A DNA stretch of 64,000 nt, taken from assembly GCA_001600455.1 (NCBI GenBank), contig BCKC01000007.1:983394-1047393 (forward strand), read 5' to 3'. The notes under the pieces were generated by a model. The model was given only the letters and a program-made list of their open reading frames with translations. It did not search any database and had not been told where the DNA came from. The position numbers were made by a program, and so were the translations under genes. Shown here in pieces: positions 36,301 to 48,333 of the stretch. The stretch comes from Endocalyx cinctus. Taxonomy: Eukaryota > Ascomycota > Sordariomycetes > Amphisphaeriales > Apiosporaceae. Each line of letters begins with the position of its first letter. Position 1 is the stretch's first letter.

Positions 36301-39300
36301 TACTCAAGCCCCATTAGTTGGAAAGATAGAATGTGCTCTGGTTGTACTAAAAGCACACCACCATTTTTCATACAAGAGGTCAGCATATCTTGAATAGTCG
36401 AAGCAGTTCCCGAATCGATCTTTAGGGCGCGAGAGAACGGCATCTGGTAGACTCTTCTATTCAAAAGCCCGCCGAGCTTTGAAATCAGCATGTAAAACAT
36501 CTGCTTTGACTGGGGCTTCGCCACGACCACGCGAACAAGCTGCAATGCGTTAGCTAGCTCTGATGCTGCCATTGGTACGATGTACGAGCTCTTCCCTTCG
36601 CCCATATTGAGTTGCATGCTCGCATTTGACTCGGGATGTATCATTTGTGATGCTATTTGCTCCTGGACATCACGAATCATAATGTCATTCTCAATCTCGA
36701 GAAGTAGCCACTCGGGGTGTTCCATGGGGTCCCATGTTTGATGTCCAACATTATTAAGCTCTCTGATCAAATCCTCGTTGTTTGTACCCTTTGCAGCTTT
36801 CACGAGTCGTATAGCTCGTTGAAGGTTGGATAAGGCAAGACCATAATTAATAATGCAGACCCGCCAGTCTCCACGAAGCGTCGGCCAGTTCTCGTGGCTT
36901 AATTGTTGTAGAAACATGATGGGAGATAACCGGGGACCGGTGTCAGTCTCCAAGGCTGTCGAGAATGCGGAGCGGACATGCGAAGACATGGTATTAAACG
37001 TGTCGTGGACAAGGTTCCTGCAGTCGGCCAGGTATTTGGGCAGTAACCTCTTAGCATACGTGCTTCTAAGGTTTGGGTAAATCGCTTTCTCCCGCGATTG
37101 AAGCGATACCATACTGTTTTGTAGGTTTTCAATGTATGAAAATTCATACGCAGAACCCGCCGAGATCCTTCTTAGTGAGTTAATCAATCCTGGGAGTCGG
37201 AACATGCGCTCATTCTGTTGCTCACCACAAGAATTTATTTCTAGTGTGGGTGGTGAAAATGATAGTACAGGTGCAGCAAGATCAAAGACGTCGCCGACCG
37301 AAACGAAAGGCCGAAGATGTCGGACAGGCCAAGTCAAATTGATAATATCTTGACGCGGAATGACGACGGCAGCAGTCTCGAAACGGGCGAACACTTCCTC
37401 TAAATTATCGAGATAGCGGACAACTTGTAGGTTATCAAAGCAATCGCGAAATTTAATTTCCGCGTCGGCTTGAACCTTACCAACCTGGACATAATCAGAG
37501 ACTATGTATTCCTCAGGATGAGGACCTCTGGAAGATACTTTGGTTAAAGTACTAGTCGGCCACTGGTTGCGAAGATTGGAAGCGAAATATTCAATTGCAC
37601 TTTCTCGGTTGCGGTTATACATTCGGTTGCAACGGCTCTGAAACACACTTCTACTCTCCCCTGGATTTGCTCGCATGCGGGCTGCCGGTGATTTCTTGAA
37701 ACCGATGGTGTGATTTTCCACTATCCGGCGAATATAAGGACGAACATCGTATCCCTTGGATGGAACGCAAGATTGAATCGGAGGTAATCTCACATCGTTT
37801 AACGCGGGAGTTGTGTAGAATAATGCCAAAATCTGTAAGAATTTCAGATCAGCCCCATCACTCGCACCTAACGATGATAGCCACACCATCATATCAAACT
37901 TGTTTGATGTGGCAACATTCATCGACAAGACTTTGTGCAATTTTATCCAGGATGAGAATTCAAGCCCTTTGTACACACCGTTAGCACTATATCTGAACAA
38001 CCCACCTCCCGAACTCGATAAGGGTCCATAGATAGTTGGCACACGAGACATCAATGTCCAAAACTCATCTCGTGTCGGAGCTCGCGTATGAAGACAATTT
38101 CTTGCATCGTAAACCATACTCGACAATACGTATGCATTAGATGCACGAGATGAGGCCTGGTTACGATCCCGCGCCTTATGAATGGCGTCATGATCGGTAG
38201 AATGCTCCTCGGCACCATATCCTGAACTTCGAAACGTAGCCCAGCGAATTTGGGCACGAGTCGCCAAACATTGGTTCCGGGGAGGCAACTTCACTTTTTG
38301 AAGTCGATCTTTATACGAGTCATCGTAGAAGAAACTCATTTCCTTTGCGTGATGAAGTAACGCCGATGCAATACTTTCAAATTCTTCGTGCTGTGACAGG
38401 AAACTGACCTCAGGAGACCATAATACTTTTTGCATATCCTTCTTATTGGCAGGATAAAACTCTCTATGTGGCGTCAATTCTGCAATTTTACCAATTATAG
38501 AAGTATTATCTTCGGAAAGCTGATCGAACGACCACACCGAAGCAGACCTTAGGATTTGCAGCGACTGCTCGACCCCAGTCATCCTGATGAACGGGTCGGG
38601 AAGACAAAACGAGGTAAGTGCATGGATGTATGCGAGGAAAAGCTTGCTTTGCAGGCTGTCATTGCCGGTAAGTCTCCCAAGAAAGCTGTCAACATTAAAT
38701 GAATGCACTCTAGCGATGCTAGGTCGATGGACTTGAACTCGGATGTGATGGTTATCAACACACCAAGATACCGGGCCTTCTGGAATAAGTACGATGCGAC
38801 GATTGCCATCACTTAGTATCAGTTTGTTACTAAAACCAACAAGAGTTTGGAGAGACTGTTCTGTCTCAATCGACATGCCTCGAAATTCTGTCGAATGTAG
38901 CTTCGAATCGTCCTTATCCGAAAAGAACCCTAGTTGGAGACTAGGAATTTCGACTTTGAGTGGATGCCGGAGGGAAGATTGAAAAATTACATGAATGTCG
39001 AGTAATCCTGCAAGCGGTGATAGGATATCTGCAATCGCATGCATTGTCTCACTGGCTGCACCGAAGAGCGTATTTCCGTTTCTTTTTAAGGTCCATCCCT
39101 GAGGAGATCGAGCAAGAATCCACATTGTTGATTTATCTCGATTCCAAGGCTTTTTTAGAGGTCGGAACTGAATAACTTCTGCGCGGAAATCGTACCAATG
39201 CACGAAATCATCTACAAAGCGGCTTGGAAATTTGTCTCGGAGAAGTTTAGAAGGAACCGTTTCATATTTGCCGGAAGCATCAGATGCCTGAACTAGAAGA

Positions 39301-42300
39301 TCCAAGGTTCCGGTGTCTCTCATTCCCATGTCAATTTTGTAGCCCTTGTACTTCCTCTTTGCGGAAAACTCCATGCCCGGTACGTTCGTAGGCATCACTT
39401 CGAGTGCAGCACGACCAAAGAGCGGTCTGTATAAGTTGTGCGACTCGTATTGCTTCGGCGGACACGCCAGAGGAATACCGTTGACGAGCAACTCTCCGCT
39501 AAGTAGGTCATAATGGACTTGAAGACCATTATTCTCTCTACTTTCAAGCCAGTTATGCGCAGTAACTACCCAGCTACCTCCTTGATACTTACTCCATGAT
39601 TTTTTAACAGCATCAGATACCGCTGCATCCAAGGTGGCAAGAATGGATGAAGCTCGAAAGAGGACTCTGTGAAATCGAGTGCGGAGGTAAAATAGAATAG
39701 GTTCTATCATATGATCATACGTGCGATTTCCGTCGTGAACGAGAATTGATAATTGAACTAATATCGACGCGTTGGATTTAAATGGTAAGACGGCACGAAG
39801 CCAACGGTCTTCCATGTCAAAGCATGAGGCACAAATAAGAGCGATATCAGCGCTCCTTGACTGGAAGTATAATCGGTCATCTTGTGAGTCCGCATTCTGG
39901 GACTTATCACGAAGCAATTCAACCCAACCAAAGGCACCAACCTGTAGAGTGCCGAGAAGTTCGAGGCAGCCCTGTTGTACCATTTCTGAGGAATTCAGTG
40001 ATAGTAATCGTAAAGTAATAGCCGCCAGAACACCGAGAGTTTGAGCTGATTCCCAATTCTCTTTAATTCTGTGCCATGCGGTAGATACATTCTCTAGCAA
40101 GAATAAGGCAAACTTTTCATCACCTAGAGTTGCATGACTGGAACGTAGCGCGGACTGAGCCCGGGGGCCAGTTTGAAATAAACACTGAAATATGAATATT
40201 GCGGTTTCTTTCTTTTTTAGATCAACTGAAGGGGCTGCTAATTGCAACGCAATGTTGTGCAGTTGGATTTGGTGGCCGAGTGGCAGCATTGCCAGATCTC
40301 TTGCTTCTTCGATCGTCATATGATCCGGTATCTCTGACTGATTTGCAATGGGAAAATTTGGGTCTGGGCCATCTGGAGCACTGGCAGGTCGGAGCAAATA
40401 TTGCTGGAGACTTCTTGATCTCTCAGGTAAATGATAAGTGTAGGTGCTGGCAGTTTGATTATCAGGTGATAATGCTTGCACGAAGACTCTAGTTTCAAAG
40501 TCGAAATAACGATAATTCAGTCCATTATTTCGACAAACGCTGCTTTCCGTGGCCGTTGACACTGGTTGCGCTTTCCGATGAGTGACAAGATGAGACTTAT
40601 CTTCAGATAGAAGGCCAATCCATGAATCGACAAGATGATAAGTGGAAAGGTGGGGGTCTCGCGTCAATTTTTGCTCGTATCGGGGCTTGTATTCAGTCGA
40701 GTACTTCATATTCATGACATTTTTAAGTAGGTAAAACCTTGCTTGTCGCCATAATTTGAAATAAGTCGGGATCTTCAGTTCAAATATAACAGCCGAAGCT
40801 TTTAGTCTGTCCTGTGGAAGCGGCCATTCATTTATACTGATTTTGAGCCTGTGAGCCTGTTGCGCGTAAGCGCATCTAGTGCAGGATGACTTGTGGGTTG
40901 ATTCGTAGTAATAATTGAGCTCGTCCACGAGAATTTGCTGGGTCTCACAAACAGTGGTATCGTAAAGCGTCATGAGTCGGCTGTGTTCGGCCTTGAGTTG
41001 TTGTAACTCCTGGAGCTTTCTGTTCCTGCTTTGTTCGGCCTCCTCAAGCACTTTGTTCATCACTACGTTCATATCTAAAGACTGATTGAAGAATCTGACC
41101 GGGAAACAATCCGAGTTTCCCAGCTCATGAAATAGCTCAGAAGTAGAGAATATCGCAGAAGAGGAGCGTTTTTCTAGATACATTTCCACAGAGTGCAGTC
41201 GTTGGAGTTGAGATTCCAGTGGCAGAAGGAGGTTTTGAAGAATGTCGCATGGAATGCCGGGATTGTATTGGGCAAGCAAGTTGGAATCGCAAAGACTGAT
41301 GGCAGCCTCATCGCAAGCAACCCAGAGTTCAAATATTGTAAGAACCATTATGGATAGAGCCTCTGGGTTTTTTTTATAATATCTCAAGCTCAGGGTATGA
41401 TACGTAACGGTGACATCATAAAGGACACGGCAAGCCTCGCCTTGGTTGGCTTGGCTCCATCCTCGACAATGGAGAGCTACCCATGTTTCAAAAGCTTCCA
41501 GGTTTACAATGGCGTAGCCTGGATCATCATAGGAGAAGGCTTCAAGCTGTGGTAACTCATGCGGAGAAAATCTCATCAATTTTGAACAAGGTTCAAAGAC
41601 ATGAGAGCTTCTGGTTTCTTGGCGCGTGGTCATCCATGCTACGTATTCGTCAAGGTTGGGAAGGTCAATATAAATGTCTCTGGCGACGTTGACCTGGGAT
41701 AGTTGGTTTCCAATCTTCCCATCACCATTCTTTTGGATCGAAATCCAATTCTTCGAAATAAGAGCATGAGCTTCCTTCATGATATCCTGGGCGTAGGCCT
41801 TATTTGCGAATGGACTCCCTAGCTTTGACAGTCGTCTTTCCAGCTTGGCATTCATACAGAACAAGATATCACTAGGCAGTGAGACCTCTATCGCACATTT
41901 GAGCACATGGCACAGGATAAACAGGATGGCTTCCTTGTAGACCAATTCCGATGCCGATCTGCTTAAGGTAAGCTGTAATGCAACCCGGATAAGCACCCAT
42001 GCTTGAGAGCGACGCCAGGGCGATCTTGCATCACACCAGAGGACTTCATCGCGCATATTCTTCGCGATAACGGGGCTCTCGGCTGGCTTGCCAATAGACA
42101 GAAGAAAGCTGTAAAGAGTCTCCGAGACCATTCCGGGATGGGCTGTGTCTCTATCTTCTTCAATCAATTGGCCTGCTTTCTTGACTTTCGGTTTCATATT
42201 TTCGACAGTATGCATGCTCATGTTCGACAAGGTATTTGCAATTGATAATTGCAGTTCAGGTTGTGCAAATTTAGCTAAAGTCATCTGGACAGCCGCACCA

Positions 42301-42961
42301 GGAAAAGACCGTTTCAATCTACCTTGAGTTGACATTGTAGCCTGATTTTCGGGTGAGATTTCGAATATTTCGAAGAGGATGTTGTCGGCATATTTGGTGA
42401 TGACAATGCCAGCATTTTGTTCTTGAACATGAACGGGTAAAACTGCACCTAAGATTGGTCAGTCCCAATGTTCACTTTCATAACAACGGAATGGGAGCGG
42501 AGAAGAAAAGAAAGTTAAGTAGGAAAAAAAACTGTTTTCCGCCACTGCAACTCATAAATAGATATAGCACAGGTGGAAAATCCCTTGAATATATATACCT
42601 TTCTCTAGTTGCTTGAATAAATCAGCGAGATTGCCTCCACTTAAGGAACCACTACACTACTAAGTTAGTAATTGTTCATAGGGATTAAACTCATAGTTTA
42701 TGTACAAGGATACGTGAGAGAAGGCAATAGATCTAACACCACTTACTCAACGCCGCATGCTTGCCGCATGTTTTGCAGGGCTGAGATAGCTACATCGACT
42801 TGGTCATGGTTGGTGTCGGCTTTCCACGCTATTAATCCATCTATAGCAATCGATAATAAGGCATGCTCGTGTTTCGCAAGATAATCATCACTCTGGGGTA
42901 ACTTAGGAGGTAAAAATAGATGATTGAAGATGTACAACAGGGCGTCAACACCAGCAGCCAT
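33395..42961 (-). CDS. Giant DUF6606-DUF3638-DUF3645 P-loop protein, with an in-frame TAG
   Basis: Very large, poorly understood eukaryotic family, sometimes labelled ubiquitinyl hydrolase without clear proof. Exons 42961-42747, 42651-42599, 42448-34751 and 34695-33395 keep phase and give 3088 codons before the final stop. The N-terminus (YIFNHLFLPPKLPQSDDY) is the DUF6606 start; splicing yields EKGAVLPVHVQEQNAG and then the exon 3 domain. DUF3638 has a Walker A-like MGEGKSS near residue 2038, then LVQPEHILSFQLMG, and a Walker B-like DIVDEADE near 2167. The DUF3645 part has HTNALVLEYLLQPENSV and a second box, LDEAHTRGIDLRLP. A TAG at 35502-35504 (codon 2405) interrupts an otherwise open frame. 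About 680 downstream codons, including a correct GTACGT/CTGCAG intron, remain family-like. Read literally the product ends at residue 2404, after the P-loop region but before DUF3645. Confidence 0.88.
35502..35504 (-). other. In-frame TAG in the giant DUF3638 gene
   Basis: The minus strand reads ...GAA TAT GCG GCA TAG GTT AGC GAT TCT. From memory of the family, a Trp (TGG) followed by V and an acidic residue stands here, so the stop is a single G-to-A difference. The frame continues as VSDSPSLPHAFRQLEGINL without any gap. No donor/acceptor pair close by would remove just this codon; a GTTAGC follows the stop, so an intron starting there would leave it in. Candidate explanations are a nonsense allele, a base-call error, readthrough, or A-to-I RNA editing of UAG to UGG. 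Confidence 0.85.
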
Positions 42962-45844
42962 ATTGATACTGAATATACCAATGACAAGTTAATAGAGAAA
43001 AATCGCAAAGATAAAAAAAGATCACAGAATGAGATGAGTGAATTGAAGAGGTCACCAATACAGAAGGTTTAATGACTTTAAAATGGAAGAAATAAATTGA
43101 AATTAGAGAGGAAAACAAACAGGGCAAGAAGTTTAGGGAGGTAGAATCTGGGAGGAGAACGTAGGATAATTGTTGGGTGACTTCTATATATTTTATTTAT
43201 GGGTGCTTCCACTATCAAATCTACCAACAATCTCGAGCTAGTTATCTACATTAATTCTTATTCGTTTATATCCTACGAATTAACTACCTCTATCTTTAAA
43301 AGGTCTTTTCGCATCTTTAACCGCTGTGTACAAGTATTATTGACACACTTACGTCGATTTCTTAGGTATATTTTTTAATAAATAATGTTAGAATATTAGA
43401 TATAGATGTACCAGTACATGGACAATTAGACGCAGCAACTGAGAACCAAAGGAATAAGTAGCTAATAATGGTCAGAAGTCGTTTGACTATCGTTTTGATT
43501 GAGTCTACTTGAGACGTCGAACGCACAAAAATCCGGTAGTTTCACATCGCCGCTACTAGATGACAATTCAAATAGGCAAAGAGAAGTGCAGACTTGTTTA
43601 ACGAAGTGGTTCTTCCGGTGTACTGATATATTTTATACGTTGTTTTGAAATATTAAGCTGTTATCAAGACGGGTGCCAGATCCGACAATATTGTGGCTGC
43701 AGATATAAACATAATGTAGCCCGCTACGACGTCGGCGACCATAATTTCTCCATCATTACCATAGAAATATAATATATGACTTTACTCCATTCTCCTCATA
43801 GAACGACCCCCATTTCGCTGTCAATTTTAAAATTGATCAGGTAATTTCCCTCGTATGTGGACGGGATAGATGCTCCTGGTCGTAGTAATAGTATTAAACC
43901 ATGTATTTAAAAAGTCTATAATGCCATTTTTATCGAATGATATCCGATTGAAATCGAGTTAAGAAAGCGTATACATTAATGTACTAAAGCCCAAAGATCA
44001 TATAATTAGTTATGACTATACATTCAGCGATTTGTAAGTTAAACGCTTTGACAGTAAAGCCAATGACAGATATCTGTTATATAAAGGGCCACTAATAAAT
44101 TAGAGCGAGTAGAGTATTTTGGATAGATAACAGCCGCTTGAAATGTTTCGGTTGCGCTTTGGCTCTATAGTCACTGTTGAGGGTAAAGAAATGGAATACG
44201 AAAGGGTAGCGAGGAGGAATTGACTTCTACTTAGCAAGAAACTCACCGAAATACAGTTACAGTCCGAGAATGTTATCGATATTCTCAGAGGCAGACAGCC
44301 AAGCGAGATCTAACTAAGTCTAAGTAATTCCAGGATTCACACATGAGGATCGGATGTAGACGAATTCATAGACTTCGACCAGAGAGATTTTGGACGTGGA
44401 ATGGCATAATCATTCAGCTGTAGAGGTCGGTCAACGGGCCCAAGAAAGCTGCATGAGTGTTTTTCACAGATGAAAAAGGCATACTATGGTACATTATTGG
44501 CTCTGGGAGGCCTAATATGTTGTATAACATATACGGAGTATTTTTTTTTATGCTCGGGGTTGAGGAAGACTGCATGTTCGGGGTTTATAAGATGGCTATT
44601 AAAATGGCCTGGGCATAGAAGAGGTCCATATAATTGGCGATATAAACAGTAATTAAGGTCTGTTGATGCTGATAAGCATACTTGGCGAGACTTAGGAGCA
44701 AGTTGCATTCGTTACGTTCCACAGAGTCGAATATAAAAACCTATTCGCAACCACGTATCCAATGCATGCGTCAGCATATAAATTACTGAATGTTAAGCCT
44801 TACAGTGAAAGTTGGGCTCCAGTGCATTTGATGGCGGCTATTTACAGTTACCTGACGTCTAGGACTGAATAGGGACTTCGCCTAGTGATATCGTATATGC
44901 AGGCCACTACGCTCGCACGATTATTGATGCCTTTCATTCGCGGCAGCAGTGAAGTGAGACGCTGTTAAATCATTTCTAGCAGCGTCGATCCTGGGCACTC
45001 TTTAAAAACGGCGAAGCTAATTCCGGAAGCTCTACTTTTGGACAAGGGCCACTTAAACGATAGATCTTGGCAGCACTTTTAACTATGATGTCTATAACTA
45101 GATCGAGTACTCTTGGACGTAAGGGGGTACAAGGCAGAATTTCTTTGCTTCGATTTTACGTCTTTTGCTTACCATAACTCACTATGTTACACGACCTACT
45201 ACGTAATAATGGGAAGCTGCATACATAAGAGCGGGACGACCCGATACTCAAATTTATAATATCCGTAATCCAAACTAATAACTACAGCTATGCACGTCTA
45301 AATTTAAACCAATAATCGACCTTAATATCAGCCCTAAAATACTATGCCACAACAATGCGAGGTCATAATAAGTCGCTAACCAAATGTCAGGTTCGGCGCT
45401 AACTATATTGTAATAATATATCATATTTTACGTGCATATAGTAAACGATCTGTACGCCCCCGCTCCACCGATTGGCCTTCAGTTAAAATGATTGACACTC
45501 TGCGAGGAGACACATGGGAGTTTAGAAGTCCCAATTGGCCTAAAACGACCCCTTCTTTTCCCCGTAACGTTCTCGGGCTCGGCTTTTAGGTCTTAATAAC
45601 GGACTGAAATGTGGAGCGTCTCTAAAGTCGTCCATAGATATGCTGTAAGGTGGATGGGAGGGGGGGGGGGGGGGGGGGGAGCTTACAATTAAATTTATTA
45701 AAGTAGCATGGTATGCGGCTAACCAATATTTACATCTGAATCTCATATCTTTTTACCTTAAACATATTTGTACTATTTCAACTGTGCTAACACCATTCTT
45801 ATTGATATTATTTTGAGAGAAAACCAAGATGTCACAGTCTCAGT
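42962..45844. other. 2.9 kb AT-rich intergenic region
   Basis: Promoter side of the giant gene and upstream region of the FtsJ gene. Short open frames such as 44470-44652 have no support. A run of 20 G lies at 45660-45679. No other gene or repeat recognised. Confidence 0.4.
45660..45679. repeat. Run of 20 G
   Basis: Uninterrupted guanine tract about 165 bases upstream of the FtsJ-type methyltransferase gene; unusual in this AT-rich spacer and liable to length error. Confidence 0.9.
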
Positions 45845-46983
45845 ATGAAAGTTCTCCCTATGAATCTTTGGTTACATCTGGTCTGCAGCCAGTTGGTCAC
45901 GAGGCATCGTGCGCGGCCGATGCACAGTCACAACACAAGCATCATTGCCAGGTTTTTACTGGATCAGGTTCCAGAATACCGTACCCTAGCAAATTTACGG
46001 CGGCAGGTTAGTTTCTCCAGCTTCATCATTTCTATGTACTAAGAATATAATAATAGGGCTGGGAAAACCCAAGTGGGGATAAATACTTTCAAATACAGCG
46101 TCGAAATGCAGATAAAACAGATAAAAAAACCTCACAGTACCATTATCACTTGATGAAAAGGATAGCCCAGGAGATACATAACGCCACTGTCGGTTTTGCG
46201 ACGAGAACATGTTCAGGTGATATCCTTGACATGTGCATGGCACCAGGAGGCTTTCTTGCAACCGCATTACAGCTGAATCTTGACTCTAAAGCTGTTGGGT
46301 TCAGTCTACCACTCTCTGACGGTGGATACCCTTGTCTAGTCTCCGAAAATCAACGGGTTTCAGCCAAGTTTCTCGACGTCACAATGTTAGCTGAGGATAT
46401 GGGTATTGAAAACATTCCACAAGAACACCAAGAAGCCGAAAAATTCCTCCCGCGTCAGTTAGAAGAAGCACGGCTATTTGAGTTGGTGTTGTGTGATGGC
46501 CAGGTTCTTAGGACGCATATCCGAGCAATCCATCGTGAAGCCAGAGAACCGGCAAGATTAAAAAACGTCCAGCTGTCTCTCGGGCTTCGGCATCTTAAGC
46601 CTGGCGGCACAATGGTCGTTCTGTTCCAAAAGCTCGAATCATGGGATACCGTTTGTTTCTTACGGAGATTTTGCAAATTCGCTTCTGTGCTGCTATATAA
46701 ACCGACAACCGGCCATGCTAGGCGATCGTCGTTCTACATGGTTGCCAAGGATGTGCAAAGTCAATCTGATGAGGCTCATCTCGCCATTAGAAAGTGGACT
46801 GAGGTTTGGCGGACTGCTACCTTTGGTACCGATGAGGAATTTGCACAAGCCCTTAGGAATAATGAGCCCAGCGGAGAGGATATCGTGAAAGACTTTGGCG
46901 ACAAGCTCATAAATATGGGTATTGAAATCTGGGGTACGCAAACGAAAGCTCTCGCAAAGGCCCCTTTCGTACAAAGTCAATGA
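45845..46983 (+). CDS. FtsJ-type (RrmJ-like) methyltransferase, fungal branch
   Basis: SAM-dependent methyltransferase with an FtsJ fold, a family that usually methylates ribose 2'-OH of RNA. Exons 45845-46006 and 46057-46983 (GTTAGT/TAATAG intron) give 362 residues. Splicing creates LANLRRQGWENPSGDKYF, which leads into a helical region and the SAM motif GDILDMCMAPGGFLATAL. The catalytic-type Asp lies in LVLCDGQ, and a Lys in KPGGTMVVLFQK. The Glu of the RrmJ K-D-K-E set seems replaced by Ser (RRSSFYMVAK), so activity or substrate may differ. The start is uncertain: a frame beginning at 45829 (MSQSQYESSPYE) looks like a natural N-terminus but is in another frame from the rest of exon 1, so a frameshift or unrecognised small intron may lie between about 45900 and 45940. 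Confidence 0.8.
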
Positions 46984-48333
46984 GGACTGGCTCAAGTACT
47001 TAAGGTATACTCCTTTCCATTTACTTATTTACTTCTCTTCCTTCCTTCTTTCCTCAACCTTATTATTAGAAGAATTATACCAGTTATTTTTCGAATGGCA
47101 AGCTCCCAGATGCAGCTTCCGTGACAGTTATGAAGAAATTATCTAATTTGATCTATGACCATGATTTAAGAAAGGAGTAATACACCGATTTTGCTAATAG
47201 TAAGTTATATGAGTTAAGTTCTTCGTAAATCTTACAAATATTGTCGGTAAGTTGGAGATTTGTAGTAATACCCATTTTTTGTGGTGGTGGTTATGTGTGA
47301 GGGGTGGGCTTTGGCGTTTTCGGGGGAATTGTTTATTACTGGCGGCTTCCAGCTTGAAAATAAAAAGGTAAGATTGCAATAATGGATTTGATAGAAAGAA
47401 GGGAATGCTTGCAGGAAGTAAGTTCATAGACCGAGCGAGCCTACGGTTGGCAGCAAATATACCCTAATGTTTAACTGAAAATGGGCAAGAGCTTCTATAG
47501 ACGAAGTTGTAAGGTTATCAGGTTACGAGATAGGGACGCTGGGAAAGCTTATGGGTAGAATTATGACTTCACTAATCCTTAAGGATTATGGTTGTAACCG
47601 GGCGTTGCCCCCGTATATATCATACTAGTATCGGGCTATATTCGAGCCCGATTATTTTTTACAGCATACCCGTGTGGCCTTCAGTCACCTGACCATCGTG
47701 CGGTCAACGGCCGGTTGTCAGGCTGAGCCTTAGCTCCCAGCCTTGCAGTCTATTTTAGGACTTATTAATCGGGTAAGCCATTTCCGTTCGCGGAGCTCGG
47801 CTTAATTAATATAAGGGCGGCTTAGGGGCGGCTTAGGCCAGCTTAGTTTGCTTATTAAGGTCCCACTTTAAAGCAGCAGTTCCAATCCGGAAACGAATTG
47901 TGGAACTGCCAGATTAACGTGGTATAATGGTCTATTAGGAAGGCGTACTGTGCGGGACATAACTATAAAACCTTGAAAAAATCGGAATTAGCTAGTCATC
48001 CTCCATACCACTTACATACCACATATCACATATCCCATCAAAATAAATAATTATTATTTGGTCATCATCATTATACTCTTTCCTCTATTATTTCTCTCCC
48101 ATATTTATTCTATTATCTGGTAATTACCCTACCCCACCTTACTTAATCATCAGGTAATAGTATCATGCAGTCAGCAGTAAGTGGTATATGGTAAATTCCA
48201 CCATTACCTGATGTACCAATGTACCATATGTGCATCATGCCATGCCGTGACATCTGTAGTAGTAGCTCAATTGTCCTCACATCTCCCGTCCATCGTAGCT
48301 TGACTCTTATAACAGTAAAAGGAAGTGAGTTCC
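46984..48333. other. Intergenic region with repeat copy A
   Basis: Between the convergent FtsJ and HET genes. Contains one copy of the possible SINE (separate entry). The sequence just left of it, 47590-47780, includes short self-complementary pieces (TCGGGCTA / TCGAGCCCGA) and may belong to the same or another decayed element. No gene recognised. Confidence 0.4.
47793..47940 (+). repeat. Short dispersed repeat, copy A (possible SINE)
   Basis: About 145 bases clearly related to 58170-58313. Shared blocks include AAAGCAGCAG, TTCCAATCCGGAAA and GAATTGTGGAACTGCCAGAT. Relative to copy B it has T for C and A for G at many positions, for example CTTAATTAAT against CTCAGTTAAC. It has an 11-base local duplication (CTTAGGGGCGG) and lacks the bases that complete the B-box-like motif in copy B. 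It looks like an older, RIP-altered copy. Confidence 0.8.

Noticed and set aside
44470..44708. Overlapping small frames on both strands
   Set aside because: Chance open frames in AT-rich spacer; no start context or family features.
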